A program made the position numbers and the translations under genes. 64,000 nt of DNA, taken from positions 5,704,001 through 5,768,000 of the forward strand of contig JAJUBI010000001.1 of NCBI GenBank assembly GCA_022419385.1, given 5' to 3'. The notes below the pieces were generated by a model. The model searched no databases, was not told the DNA's origin, and saw only the letters and a program-made list of their open reading frames with translations. Positions 10,069 to 21,696 of this stretch are shown piece after piece (the stretch's first letter is position 1; each line of letters starts with the position of its first letter). This stretch comes from Paraconiothyrium sp. Pb-2020 (Eukaryota; Ascomycota; Dothideomycetes; Pleosporales; Didymosphaeriaceae).

Positions 10069-12507
10069 TCACACCAAGCTCGCCCCAAAAGCCATCGACC
10101 CCAGCACCACCGCGCTACATACGAAGATGGCACCCCAGCCGCCTTGCGCAGGCTTGATAGCACCCGCAGCAGCACCCTTGGATTCCGAAGAACTCGGTGA
10201 GCTACCGTCCCCGCTTCCAGTTCCCGTTGAGCTTCCACTGTCACTGTTGGTTCCGGTGCCACTGTTACCGCCACTTGTTGGGCTGCCTTTGCCTTTGCCA
10301 GTCTGGTCCTCCTTGCTCGTCACCGAGCCCGCGACGCACGCGTCCTCGTCCAAGCCACCGTCTTTGCCAAAGGCCACCTCAGCCGCCTTACTCCACAGCG
10401 CCGACACATTGAGGTACATGCTAGGCTCGTAGTAGATCCTGCAGCTGGCGGTGTCGTTCAGGAACTGCGTCGGGATACCGTCTTTCTCCAGGCCCTTGCG
10501 GATGTTGTCTTGGAAGTTAACACCGGCGGTGCTGACGGCGATGCTGAAGGCCTGCGGCAAGAAATCGCGCCAGTCGCTGACCTCGGAGTCGCTCGTTGCA
10601 TACTCGCTGATGACGTTGGATGAGGTTTGGATTAGATATTCGGAGGGCAACAGCATGGAGCCCTTGGTGCCGCCGACGACCTGCATGGGGCCAGTAGAAG
10701 GAAGACCGCCGACAGCGAGGGTCTTGACGCCGGCTTGCTGCACCATCAACTCGGTGAAGAGCGAGCAGGTTGAGGCGCAAATACCGTCGGAGAGGATGAT
10801 GATATTTTCGGTCTTGAAGGGCTGTGTGGTGAAGTTGGCACGATCAAGATACCCGGTCATGCTGATGCCGATAGAGTAGGTGTCGTTGGAGGTTTCAATC
10901 GGATCGGAGAGGTTGTATTTGAGTAGGGTGGTGAAGGACTCGTCGTTGAACTTCTCCGGTGGGTACATAGCCTTGAAATCGGAAAACTCTTCATCCTCAG
11001 CACTCACGTAGGAGTGATAATTGAATGGTGAGGTATACAAATTACCGTTCTCCTCGGTCATCGTCTGGATAGAAGAAAGCTTCTCGCCGAAGAGCTCGGA
11101 GCCTTTGTGTCCACGCCATCGCGACAGGAGCTGAGGTTGCTCCTTGGGGAAGAACTGAAGGAACAAGTCGTATCCGAGGAGAATCTTACCGCCACCGTTC
11201 GTTCGCACGTCAATGATGTGCTTGTCGACTTTTTGATCCTGGGCCTGGCTAATGTACCTCTGAACCACGGCCTGGAATTCCCTGGCTTCATCGTTGTTGC
11301 CTTCACCGGCTTCTACGTCGAATGTTTGTACCATCAGCACGCCCACTTTCCCGGCACCGGTGTCAACGAAGTAGCCAGCTAATTTGACATCCTCCGATTT
11401 GTGCTCAACAATGGCCGAAGGATAAGCCCAGGGTACCCATCGGCGGTTAAGCTCTGCTTCGCGCGGGTACTCCAAGTTCCGAGGTCTATTGTGTTGCATC
11501 GACCTCTTCTTCGTCTCAGTTGTTTCAAAGGTCTGCGTACGCGGAACAATGAAGGTGTCGTAGAAGTCCTGCCCGTCTTTGATCTTGAGCCAGTCATTCG
11601 GCTCAACGACGACAGCCGAATTGACGAATTCACGCGAGGTGCCGTTTTCATACGAGATATTAACCGAAGGACCCGGATAAAAGCGAGGGTTGGCGAAGAA
11701 ACCGTAGTTCTCTGCTGGCTGCATGTAGAACATGGAGTTGTAGCGCGAGTCAGGGTCATGGTAGGTAGTGTTCAGGCTCTCATCCTTGACGAATTGTACC
11801 GCATCCGTCCCATCAATCTGTGAGATCGCAGATCGCTTCACATTTCCGCCCAAGGTCTTGTTGAAGTCGCCAATACCCCAGATCTTCGGATCGCCTTTGC
11901 CGTCTTCCGAGCCCGATATGAGCGCAATTTCGCGATCCCTACGCCAGGTGAACACTCCCGCGTGAGCCATTCCGGAGAAGGTGAGATGCCCATCGTGTGC
12001 CTTCACCAACAGTCTCGCAATGTCGATCTCGAAATCGTATTCATTATCGTAATCGCCGTTCGAGATCTTCTTGCCGATGTCATCCAGTCCTGATTGAAGA
12101 TCAACAGCTTCGTCTCCATAGCCTTCCGGTGGGTTCTTCAGATATGACAGCGTTGATTGCCATTCCACCATGTTCTTCACAGATTTCAAGGTATCGGTCG
12201 CGGCATCTTTGTCGATCGGGGCGGATTTGAGGCAGGCATATGCGAGCTGGTCGTTTCGTCAGTTCGTGACTTCTGGAAGCTAACGTTGTAACAGCATGTC
12301 TTGACTTACCTCTGCATCGATGACGGTAGTTTCAACCACCAATTCTGCGATCTGCCCACATGCCTCGCCTGTCTCTATGGGCCCTGAGACAGATGCAGTT
12401 GAGGTAGCCTGACCGCTGTCTGCAGTGGCACTCGTGCCGAAAGAGAACGTCTCTATCTGCGCTGTAGCGACTGATGCTAGCACCGAAAGTGCTGCTATAG
12501 CTCTCAT
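10069..12507 (-). CDS. Secreted, GPI-type peptidase S41 family protein (CPAF-like)
   Basis: Predicted serine protease on the cell surface. Two exons, 12507-12310 and 12246-10069, with a 63-bp intron (GTAAGT...CAG), give 791 aa. A signal peptide (MRAIAALSVLASVATA) is followed by a Ser/Thr-rich stretch. The N-terminal domain contains HDGHLTFSG (about residue 150). The C-terminal protease domain has IDVRTNGGGKILLGYD (about 410-425) and the nucleophile region ILSDGICASTCSLF (about 550-563), where the Ser between Ala and Thr is the likely catalytic residue. A Gly/Ser/Thr-rich linker and a hydrophobic C-terminus (GGWGAIFVCSAVVLGSMAFG) suggest GPI anchoring. Many N-glycosylation sequons agree with secretion. 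Substrate unknown. Confidence 0.9.
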
Positions 12508-14329
12508 GATGGGGTATTATAGTTGTACAAGCTCGGGAGCGTTGGAAGGAGGTCCCGAGGAAGCTCCAGGGATAGGATACGTCTTCCAGAAAGCGAGCTG
12601 CAGCCTGATAGCGCTGAAGGCTGCGAGGCTGAATATAGCCGGATTAGAAGCGAATGGAACGAAGAAAAGTTCGTATGCGTGCGACCACAGCGGTCTAATC
12701 CTTTCAATCCTCAATTCTTCGAAAGCCCAAAGCACTCTTGCCTGCGAAACGAGGTCCCTGTAGTAATACCAAAGTCCGGCGAGTCTGTAAGCCCGTGTGC
12801 AAGTACCCGCTCGCTCTTGAAACAATTCCAATTCTGCCTCACCTCCCGAAACGATTACACAAAAAGCGAATGAAGGAACCTTCACACAAACGACCGTGTG
12901 AAAAGGTGGTGAGCTTCCCATCTGGGGGATCGTCTCCATCTTATTATCCCGCGTCTCTCGCATCGTGCATGCGCCTCTCGCTCGGCCAGCCCTGTTTCGA
13001 AACTAACCGTGGCGCCGGCATCCCGTTGTCTCGCCGCAACTGTGATTCGCCGGTGGATTTTGATGATGGACGAAAAGAGATGGGTGTCAGCACTCTGTGG
13101 AGCGGCTAGCGTCTTTGCGTACGGCCATGGCGGTCGCACCCCTGTGCGGCGGCTGAATTGGGTGCAGAAACTGTGCCGTGCACTGCGGATGCTCCTCGAG
13201 GTCCTCCTTCGCCTGTCTCCGAAACTCCATTTAATATTTCCGGCTCTTTCCCATGCGCATTTGGAGACTTCCATCTTACAGCATGCGCTGTAGCTGTTGC
13301 TGTAGAAAGCTGGTCACATGCTTTGGGGCATGATGAGATGGAAGTTACGCCAAGAACGAATACGGGGTGCATCCGCGCCGCTCAGCATTTCGTCGCCGCA
13401 CGTGCCGTTTGCCTGCACCGCCTCTCCTCGCAATGTATGCGGAGTTGCGGCTCGGGCTTGCCATGCTTCGCGTCGAACGGTCAACGACGCGTACGAAAGC
13501 GATGGATGTCTGAAGTCCGTAAAGGAAGACCCACTCGGATGGTGACGTAACGTGGCCCCTTGCTCTCTCTGCGCCCGATCGAGCTTATTTCGACGCCGCC
13601 GCATTGAATTGTCCAAGACAGACTGATTATTTCTTTGTTGTATCAATACTTTCCTGCCATATTTAGATGTCGACAGGGGCGTGTAAGCAGGCAAAGAAAG
13701 TTTGTTTGATGCTCTTCGCGTACCTTCCTGATTTGCGAAGGGGTGACGGACTTTCAGGCACGCTCTCCCTGAAACACACCTGCAGGTACGCGGATACGCT
13801 TCGGAGATATTTCCAAGGGGCCTTTCCAAGGGTACAACAATGCGACCGGTGGCCACGGCTGCTCAATCACCCGCCCTTGGCATGCTCGGATGCTCTACCA
13901 TACTGCAAAGACTGGCATGACTAGGGTAGGCTAAGCACTTGTACTTGACCCATATGTGCCAAGTGTTCCGCTTCTCACAATCATATTCTCGATCACAGAC
14001 CGGTAGTGCCGCGGCCTTCCGTTCAGGGCATGAAATAATGGAGATCATTGCTACAGGTATGAGAGTTTGAATACTTAACACTTTGTATAGGCAAAGGTGA
14101 CTTGGATATCAATATCAATTTACTCACATAAGATCCGCATAGGATATGCTCGACACGAAACGTAATAAAAACTTTTATACGTCTACTGTTCAACTTGGAC
14201 CCGTAGACTTTCTTAACAGATGATGATCTTCTATACAAACAATGGACGGTAAATCACTGGCTATGACATCTCGGAACGTCTCGCGGTTTTATACACCAGA
14301 ACCCTCCCTCCTCTCATTCTTACTATACT
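12508..14329. other. 1.8-kb intergenic region, no supported gene
   Basis: It lies between the 5' end of the S41 gene and the 3' end of the AAA-ATPase gene. Several overlapping frames of 120-180 codons occur on both strands in the GC-rich half (12.5-13.9 kb). None has a recognisable domain, and they overlap each other. The last 400 bp are AT-rich. I see no transposon or RNA gene. Confidence 0.5.
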
Positions 14330-16066
14330 TTACACCCTTCCCTTCTCCCTCCTCTTCCTCAATTCGCCCTCCCTCCAATCCTCCACCTCAGCCAATGCCC
14401 TCCTAGGCTCCTTCTTCCTCGTCAACAAAAAGCCCTGTATCTCCGCCGGACTAAACTTCCCCTCCGGAATAGCCCTCGCAAACTCATCCGCCATCTCTCC
14501 CAACTGCTCCAACTCCACGACATCAAGCTCTGGCTCCCTAGACAACAGCTCCAGGAACTCTTCGTCTTCGCGGGTGCTCGAGAGAGCGGGCTGTTTGGTG
14601 GGTGTGGAAGGTCTGGAGGGCTTGGAGGGTTGTGCTGGGGAGGGGGGAGACGAAGAGGTGGTGTTGTACATGCGCTTGAAGATGTCGCGGGTCTGCGAGC
14701 GCGTCGCGAGCGTGAACTGGACTTGAAGATCTACGCGGCCGGGGCGGATGAGCGCAGGGTCGAGTTTCTCGGGGTGGTTCGTGGTCATGATGAGGACGCG
14801 GCCTTCGTGACTCGCCGCACCGTCGATGGTGTTGAGAAGGCCGGAAAGCGAGATTAACGACTTGATGCCTGACCCTTGAAGAGCTGCGCCTGGTAGTTTG
14901 GGCAGCGCGTCAACTTTGACGCCGTCTTCGGAGGGCGTGCCGTCGCTGCTTGAGTCGGAAGCGTCGACAGGTGCTGGCGGGTCATCAGTGCGGCGGAGAC
15001 CGGCCGAATCAATGTCCTCCAACAGAACGATGCAGCGGCGTGGCAGCGTAGTAAAGAGCTTGTTCAGGTCGGACTCGGTGAGGCCAATCTCCATGAGCGA
15101 AATACAGTAGATGTCGAGGCCGAAGATACCGGCAAGTGCGAAGGAAAGACTTGTTTTGCCAGTTCCAGGTGGGCCATAGAATAGGTAGCCTCTACGGTAG
15201 GGAATACCTCGAGCGGCGTACCACCTAGCGCTCGCGGGATGCAGGTACTCGTTGATGTCCATGACAATCTTAGCCTTCTGCTCCTGGTCCAGCGAGACAG
15301 TACTCATGGGTCGCGAAGGACGACAAGACTGCCTGTCCCACGCACAGTCTCTACGTTCTTCCTTGGGTGCCGGGCGGTACACACTCGTCATTTTGTGCTC
15401 CTTGGTAAGCGTCCACCTCTTGATGTGGTTGAGAAGGTCCTTGATGGGCTCAGTGCTCCTGCCCACACATTGTATCACCAGAAACTGGGTATCCGAGCTG
15501 TTCCAGATACTCCTTGGCTTCTCCTTCTTCGTGCGCGAGAAGGTGAACATGCGGCCTTCGTACCAAAACTTGTCGCTTCCAAAGTTGGGCTCGTACCGCG
15601 GCGGAATATTACTTGCCCATTTTTCGTAGTTGAAAATGCCAGACTCATCCAACACATCCTCATCCTTGGCATTCTGCTCTTCGTCGCTGTCCTCATACGC
15701 GCTGACCCACTTGGTCACTGCCATTAGATCACGTGACACTCTCGTCATGTTCTGCTCCGCGATCCACTCTACCACCTGTTGGAATAGCTGGTCTTCGTCT
15801 TCAATCTGTACCGAAGACATGAAGTAGCTGGCGAAAATTGCATATGCGCGGTGGTACAGATACTGCCCTCCTTTGCTGAGACCTATCACTACGAGGCATC
15901 CGGAGACTAGGAGACCGATGTCGAAACCTAGAAGACGGAAGATGACCTGGGAAAAAATGCCGTAGCCTGGTATGAGAGCATCGAGAAGGGTCGACGGAAG
16001 GCTAGGTAGGGTAGCGTTGGTAGATGAGAAGTCGAACTTCAGGCTGTTGAGACCTGAAAAGTCCAT
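14330..16066 (-). CDS. BCS1-like mitochondrial-type AAA ATPase
   Basis: AAA protein related to Bcs1, the inner-membrane translocase for the Rieske protein. Single exon, 578 aa from the ATG at 16066. The frame is open further upstream, but the extra residues do not look like a targeting signal and MDFSGLNSLKF is a family-like start. One membrane segment (about residues 50-65, LLVSGCLVVIGL) precedes the BCS1 N-terminal domain, which ends in the AAA module: Walker A GPPGTGKT (about 298-305), Walker B CIVLLEDIDSA (about 345-355), sensor region VLIMTTNHPEKLDPALIRPGR. A Ser/Pro-rich insert (SSSPPSPAQPSKPSRPSTPT) and an inserted Asp/Ser loop after Walker B are typical of fungal Bcs1 paralogues rather than the essential Bcs1. 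It is therefore probably one of the multi-copy BCS1-like proteins. Confidence 0.9.
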   Translation of the reverse strand: MDFSGLNSLKFDFSSTNATLPSLPSTLLDALIPGYGIFSQVIFRLLGFDIGLLVSGCLVVIGLSKGGQYLYHRAYAIFASYFMSSVQIEDEDQLFQQVVEWIAEQNMTRVSRDLMAVTKWVSAYEDSDEEQNAKDEDVLDESGIFNYEKWASNIPPRYEPNFGSDKFWYEGRMFTFSRTKKEKPRSIWNSSDTQFLVIQCVGRSTEPIKDLLNHIKRWTLTKEHKMTSVYRPAPKEERRDCAWDRQSCRPSRPMSTVSLDQEQKAKIVMDINEYLHPASARWYAARGIPYRRGYLFYGPPGTGKTSLSFALAGIFGLDIYCISLMEIGLTESDLNKLFTTLPRRCIVLLEDIDSAGLRRTDDPPAPVDASDSSSDGTPSEDGVKVDALPKLPGAALQGSGIKSLISLSGLLNTIDGAASHEGRVLIMTTNHPEKLDPALIRPGRVDLQVQFTLATRSQTRDIFKRMYNTTSSSPPSPAQPSKPSRPSTPTKQPALSSTREDEEFLELLSREPELDVVELEQLGEMADEFARAIPEGKFSPAEIQGFLLTRKKEPRRALAEVEDWREGELRKRREKGRV

Positions 16067-17332
16067 CTTGAGATATCTGGTATTGTTTCGCCCTTTTTGT
16101 TGTTGCTCACGCGTGAAACCTTCAAATGTTCTAGGGCTCGCGGGACTTTCTGGCCGTGAGAAAAGCAAGGAACAAAAGGCCCGCGAATCCAAGCAGGCGC
16201 GATCCTCATACACACCTGAAGCCTTGTTAACTGACACCTGCAAGAAAAGCCACGGCTTATATACGACTTGCACGACGCAGCCTCACGCAGAAACCGTCAG
16301 CGCGATCCAACGGCGGCAATACCGTTCGCCGGCCCATCAGCCCGATGCGTTTAGATCTATTTGTGTTACACATGCATCCGATCCCTCTAGTTCATGGATA
16401 TGTGGAATTGAACGGCGATTGGCCAGTCTACTGCGGCCGTTCTACCATTCGTCTACTGTTGCCTGAACTTTCCACAGCCTTGCAGGTCGGCATAGCTGAA
16501 AGGCGGAATGGTGTCCTCAGATGACCAATAGATGATAATTGCATGAAAAGGCGTACTGCCGGGTGCCTCGCCTCACCGCCAAAAGCTGGTCTCATTGGGA
16601 GCGGCCGCCCATACTTGGGGAATTAGCTGCTGTAGACGGTGTTAGTGGGTGGAGAGATGCCAGGCAACAGTGCGCGTCATAGGTACTACCCTAGGATGAT
16701 CCAAGAGACTTGCAAGGTCAGTTGCGCGCTGAAAGAAGAGGCAATCGCCATCGCGGCCAGATGTTGGTCCAGGAGAGTTCAGCCTTGCTTGTAATCGTGG
16801 GTTCGGAACGAGCGAAGGGCGCAGTGCAACTTTAAACGACTTCAGCCACACGGTTGCATCTCACACTGCAGCCTCGTTCACCCAGCAAACGTGGCGCAAG
16901 CATTGCATCGCAGCATCGCACTCCATGTCATTTGGCAAGCAGCATCTTCAAAGGGTATCTCAATTCGTTGCATGCATACAATCCTGTCATGTGTATTCTT
17001 TCCTTCTTTGTTTTCCCTCCCTCCCTCCTTGTACAAAAAAGACCAACGTCTCAGGCACAGCCGTCCACGCGTCCAAAGCTTGAAAATGCTAGAATGCCTC
17101 GCAGGCCTAACGTAGAATGTAGATGTAGTGGTATATGAAACCCAAAGATGACCAACCGCACCAGATATCCAGAACTTATGAACATGCCATCGTCACTTCG
17201 CGCAATTGATGCCCATGTAAACGAGAAGTGCAACGAATGGGAGAGGTGATATGTAATGCTGGAAAGGAACCGACTCCAACCCTCGCAACGCCTTTTGTCC
17301 TTACGCGCCGACCACGATATGGAGAAACGCGT
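16067..17332. other. 1.27-kb intergenic region
   Basis: 5' flank of the BCS1-like gene plus 3' flank of the DUF1996 gene. Only short shadow frames; a pyrimidine-rich patch occurs at about 17000-17035. No gene is supported. Confidence 0.5.
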
Positions 17333-19227
17333 CTAGAAGTGGCGTCCAAGCAGACCGTGCTCGCGGTCACGACGGTGCATGTGGTGCGAGTGCCTGCGGT
17401 GCACAGGTGCGCGCGGAAGGATGGCAGGAGAAGGGCTGCTCTACGGCGAGCGTCTGCTCGCCGGGGGCGGGTCCGCTGACCGTAACGGTAACTTCGACCT
17501 GCTGGATGGCGACCTCGTAGACGGTGCCGGCGCTCGTGTATACGGACGTCGAGACGATGTTGCCCGCAGGCGGAGCGGTGCGTCGGCCGGGGGTGACGTG
17601 GGAGCAGGTGCTTCTTGGGAGACGGGCGTAACAGGAGCAGGGGCCTCAGCGGAAGAGGCGACAGGAGCAGGAGCCTCGGGTGTAGGAGTTGCAGGCGCAG
17701 GCTCAGGGGCATCGGCGCCGAGTGATTCCTGGCCGTCCAAAGCGACAGAGATACCGCCGCCAAACTGGTCGGTGACAGCGCTCTTGGCTGTGGTGTAGGA
17801 GAGCGTGGGTACGGCAGAGATATCCTCGGTGGCGATGGTAGTAGGGGCAGCGGTGGCAGAGCCGGTCTTCCCGGCTTCAAGAGGCCAGTGGCGTATTCAG
17901 GCCCGAACTGAACAGGCACGTTGCCGCAAAGGCCGGGGCAGGACCCTCGCAGTTGTCTGCATCAAGCTCCTCGGGCATCTTGAAGCTGCACTTAGAGCCA
18001 TCTTCCTCAGTCTGAAGCTCGAAGACGGGGCAGTCGGACAAGAGACCAGAGGGTTGGTGCACTGCTGGATGGCGTTGCCGAGAATGTCAGTCGACCAGCC
18101 GTTCAAGAAATCACCGTGGTAGCCGTAGCCTGTGGGGTCGCCGTTGGCGAACATGAAAGTACCGGGCATACCCTTGAAATCATAGGTTTGCCAGATGGTC
18201 TCGAAGAAGAGCGATGGGATGCGCTTTTCAAAACCCTCAGGGCACTTGCCGCCGTTGACGAGGTCAGGGAATGCGACGTGGGACTTGTGGTTATCCGAGT
18301 CCAATTCACCGTTCCAGCACGAAGGGAAGAAGACTGGGATCTCGTTAGTGTCGGCCTCTCAACTATGATACTCAATCACTTACTCTCAGCACGGACACCG
18401 TCAACGCAGTTGTCGTCGAGGTACTGTTTATCGGGTAGGAAATGTCGGTACATGGACGGTTCAGGGTCTTTCTGGTAGTTCAAGCAGTTCATGCCAATGG
18501 CCTTCTGGCCGAGAAGAAGCTGAGTCTTGTCCGAGTCGGTCCAGAGAGACTTTTCTGGGTCCGGCACCGGACCAGTGAAGTTTCGCAAGTTCATGTCACC
18601 AGTGAGCATGCGGAAACCTTCCGGGAAAGTCTCGATCTTCTCCCCGTCGTTCGCGAAGAGGAGGTAGTATGCAAGCATACCACCAACCTGCCTAACGACC
18701 TGGGTTGTGCCGTTTTCATGCTGGAACATCAGCGCCGGCGTCCTAGGTAGTGTTAATTGAGCTAAAGAGCCTGGGCTTTGTTTGTTCGCTTACCAGTAGG
18801 CTGATTTGTCGTCTGTGGCTCGGCACGATGTGCATTCCGAAGCCCTGAGATCTTCGTAGGACGAGCTCAAACCGAAGTCTATAGCAAGGATCAGCACCAC
18901 AATTCGCCACTGTGAAACCCCAATCGCCTCGTCGCATGACAACCATTGTTTACCCCGGTCCCAAAACTGTCGACTCCTGAATGCGTTCGTCGCAGCGTCC
19001 CGCTGTCATCCCCACCTAATTTTCGCAGTGGATCTGACCAGAAAATAAAAGGACTACTTACTGCCTCCTCCGTGGATAGCGTGCGCGTGACTAGAGATCT
19101 TGCCTGGCGTAACAATGGGATCGATACGCGCAAGACCAGAGCGCGAGTGGCACTCCATGCGCCAGAAGGCCTCAGCGGTACCGGAGAGAATGGCGGCGGC
19201 CGCCGAGAGCGTAGTGATGGACTTCAT
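17333..19227 (-). CDS. Secreted DUF1996 protein with a frame broken by at least four single-base shifts
   Basis: Extracellular protein of unknown function. Exons 19227-19062, 18878-18794, 18742-18384 and 18333 onward; intron 3 restores RAEIFFPSCWNGELDS. A signal peptide (MKSITTLSAAAAILSGTAEA) precedes WRMECHSRSGLARIDPIV, the usual start of the domain, then TSCRATDDKSAYW and MLAYYLL. In exon 4 the coding signal jumps frame at about 18051, 17944, 17880 and 17577; adding one base at each place would continue recognisable sequence (NP/SGLLSDCPVFEL, DNCEG/CPGLCGNVPVQF, ATGLL/AGKTGSATA, PPADAP/PPAGNIVSTS). All four are losses of one base within or next to short base runs. The 3' end is uncertain: one frame stops at 17367, another gives a His-rich tail ending at 17333. 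Either assembly errors or a recent pseudogene. Confidence 0.75.
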
Positions 19228-20299
19228 GGTGAACTTGTGGTTCCACTCTTCGCCGAGAGTTGGCACACGATACGGAGCTTGAAGGTACGAGGTGATGAAT
19301 CGAACTCGATGTAGGGCCGCGTGTCGTCCCCACCCTTGAAATGTGCGATGCGATGGTTGATTTACGAGTAATTGGTCTGGCGAAAACAATGCGCGACAAT
19401 TGTAACGATGCGATTTGGTGTCGGATGGGAATTGGATATCGATGGGATCAAACTTGGGCCTCCAGGACACTTCTCTTCCGTCTCAAAAAGGGCTCAATCA
19501 ACAGTGTACACTTAAAAGAATGGATAGCGTCCAGCAAGCTGAACAGCAACGTAGCGAATGCAAGATTGGTTGGATGACAAAAGAATGACAGGTACCGCAA
19601 GGGCGAAGGAGCGTAAATAGAACGAAGGGAGTGGAAGGAGGACAGAAGGGCAAGATATCACGATACCAAGTCCGATGGTGTTCTCCGGCGGCCAGGGGAG
19701 ATGAAGGAATGGTCTGTTTAAAGAAGGTGAAACGGTGCTGGGCTGGGGGCTGGGATGTGCGCCCTGAGCACAGGGATTTCCTCTGCTGAAACGGAGAGAC
19801 GTAAGGGATCGCCTAGGGACCTGCGTCTGGAGAGCCATGCGCCATGCAGCCCTGCAGTGTGCCCATGTACGATGCACGGCTTTGCGAGGTTTCTTCTCAA
19901 CGCATCTGCCGTGGGACGTCCAAGGAGAGGTCTTGAACACGGCAACGAAAGCTGGAGAGGTGGAAGCAGCACCTCAGGCGCGCAAGCCTCGCACCACGCC
20001 ACTGATCGGTGTTGCAGACAGATCGTCGCCTGTTTCCCCAGGCGGCATGGACCCGCGGCGGTCCACCGTGCATCTGTGATCGTAATCTCCATGGCCCCAA
20101 AATACTCGTGGGCGCCGCGCGCTACATGAGCAGGCCCGGTTTAGCGGTCCATCGCAATCCAGCAGGCTCTGTGATCAGCAAGAGCCGCACCCGCGATGCC
20201 GTGTCCGGCAGTCTTCGGTTCACGGCCCAGTCCAAGCACTGCAAATCGTCGGTAGGCGAGCAGCAGTCGGCGTCATGATGCTCAGGAGGGAGGGTTATC

Positions 20300-20327
20300 G
20301 CGCCAGTCTACCCGCGCCAGTCTACCC
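20300..20327. repeat. Tandem duplication of a 14-bp unit
   Basis: GCGCCAGTCTACCC occurs twice in direct succession (20300-20313 and 20314-20327) without a mismatch. Intergenic, function unknown. Confidence 0.8.
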
Positions 20328-21364
20328 CAAACTCGCCAATGTGCGCATCCGCCGTGCTGCACGCTGTGGCCGCGCAGCAGAGAGGAAAAGGCAAAGGCCG
20401 TCGGGGTAAGCGCCCAGGGCCGATGCTCATCTCCCCTGCTTCCCTATCACCGCGCCCATATCGATAAGACAAGAAGCCTTGTGCTCGCCTACTGGGGACC
20501 AATCGCAGCCGCCCGGTACCTGACAAGCGCTCCCACCCCGGGAACCCTGTCTGCTTCTCGCAGCCCATTCTGTTTCGCAGAAACATGAACGCGTACGAGG
20601 TGCCTGCTTGAACAGGAAATGGAAGAGCAGGCCAGCTCCGCACGAGACGGCGAAGGAGTGTTTTGCGGTGATGAGCCCGCGGCCCTGCCAAAGAGTTACC
20701 AAGTCCGTAGCGCCCACGTCTTCGCCTCGGCACAGTGACCATCCCGAAGACGTCCCCAAGTGCCGCTGCTCAGCCCCTCCGTGCCATGGCAGGCTATTTC
20801 TTGCTCCGAAGGCCCAACCGGGTGCCGAAATAGCATCAGTCGCCGACTTAGTTCGCTGCAAGCTCACCACATGTGATCCAAGTATAATGGATTTCGGTAG
20901 AGATACAGCGCCGGCGGGCTTACCCGGCGGCACAGCAATGCTTAACATCACCGCGAATACTTCTCTCTCGCGTGCCTCGGGCAAGGCGAATAGCGATATC
21001 TAGGCGTTATACGGTCTAGGTACTGGTACGTACCCGGCCATGCCTCCGGCCTAGGGCCTACGCAGCATCATAGTGTATGGGTATATCGCTGCTCCTATAC
21101 TTGCTCTTCGCTTGGACCTCTATCATCAGGCGCAATATGAATTCCTGTAGTCAAAGTAGAGCCCTGTAAAGAGCAGTTGCGGCCTACGATGAGGCATCCA
21201 GTCGGTGATTATCGCAGGGCGACGCGAAGGATTAAAGAGATTCGCGTGTTTCTCTAAACAGGACAGGCGTTTCGGGGCGGGCGGGGAAGGACGACAATGA
21301 GCGTGTTGGAACGTCGCCGTCTATGGCAGGTGTGCACATGAAAGCGATTCTTAGGACTCTAGCC

Positions 21365-21388
21365 TTGTCTAGTTGTCTAGTTGTCTAT
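21365..21388. repeat. Short tandem repeat, 8-bp unit x3
   Basis: TTGTCTAG is repeated three times; the last copy ends in AT instead of AG. Intergenic microsatellite-like tract. Confidence 0.8.
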
Positions 21389-21696
21389 TTGGCGTGCGTG
21401 CAAGGTGTAACGATGCGAAAACGATCCGTACATCTAGACGTGACAGCAGTGAGGGTATCCCAGGTTAAACGCGCGATGGCGCCTTCCCAGCTCCAGGCCT
21501 GCGGTAATATACCAAGGCCCCAATAGCATGTGCACCTGAGGCACCGCTCGTCCGACCCATGCTTTTTCCAAACCGCAACCCACACCATGTGCGCTCACGC
21601 ATCATTTACCCAGCCGGAGCACCTTTTCGCGCAGTTCCGAAGGCCGCACCATTGGGCAACAATATAACGCTCATAACGCTGGTTGTTACGAGGTCT

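Larger units (their letters stand above)
19228..21696. other. 2.47-kb intergenic region, the longest in the window
   Basis: Between the DUF1996 start and the 3' end of the LCCL gene. GC-rich with overlapping frames of up to 185 codons (20427-20984, minus), rich in Trp, Cys and Gly and without a domain, which I regard as chance. Two small tandem repeats are listed separately. No RNA gene or transposon end is recognised. Confidence 0.45.

Noticed and set aside
12517..12963. 148-codon minus-strand frame with an ATG just upstream of the S41 gene
   Set aside because: It ends 10 bp before the S41 start and would overlap its promoter; no domain, and opposing frames of similar length occupy the same DNA.
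13314..13856. 180-codon minus-strand frame
   Set aside because: Arg/Ser-rich, no domain, overlaps several frames of similar length on both strands in GC-rich DNA.
17176..17919. 248-codon minus-strand frame over the end of the DUF1996 gene
   Set aside because: It begins in the true gene (VQFGPEYATG) but then becomes a Pro/Leu/Arg-rich shadow; the coding signal continues in another frame.
20427..20984. 185-codon minus-strand frame
   Set aside because: Trp-, Cys- and Gly-rich composition of a chance frame; no neighbouring exons or motifs.
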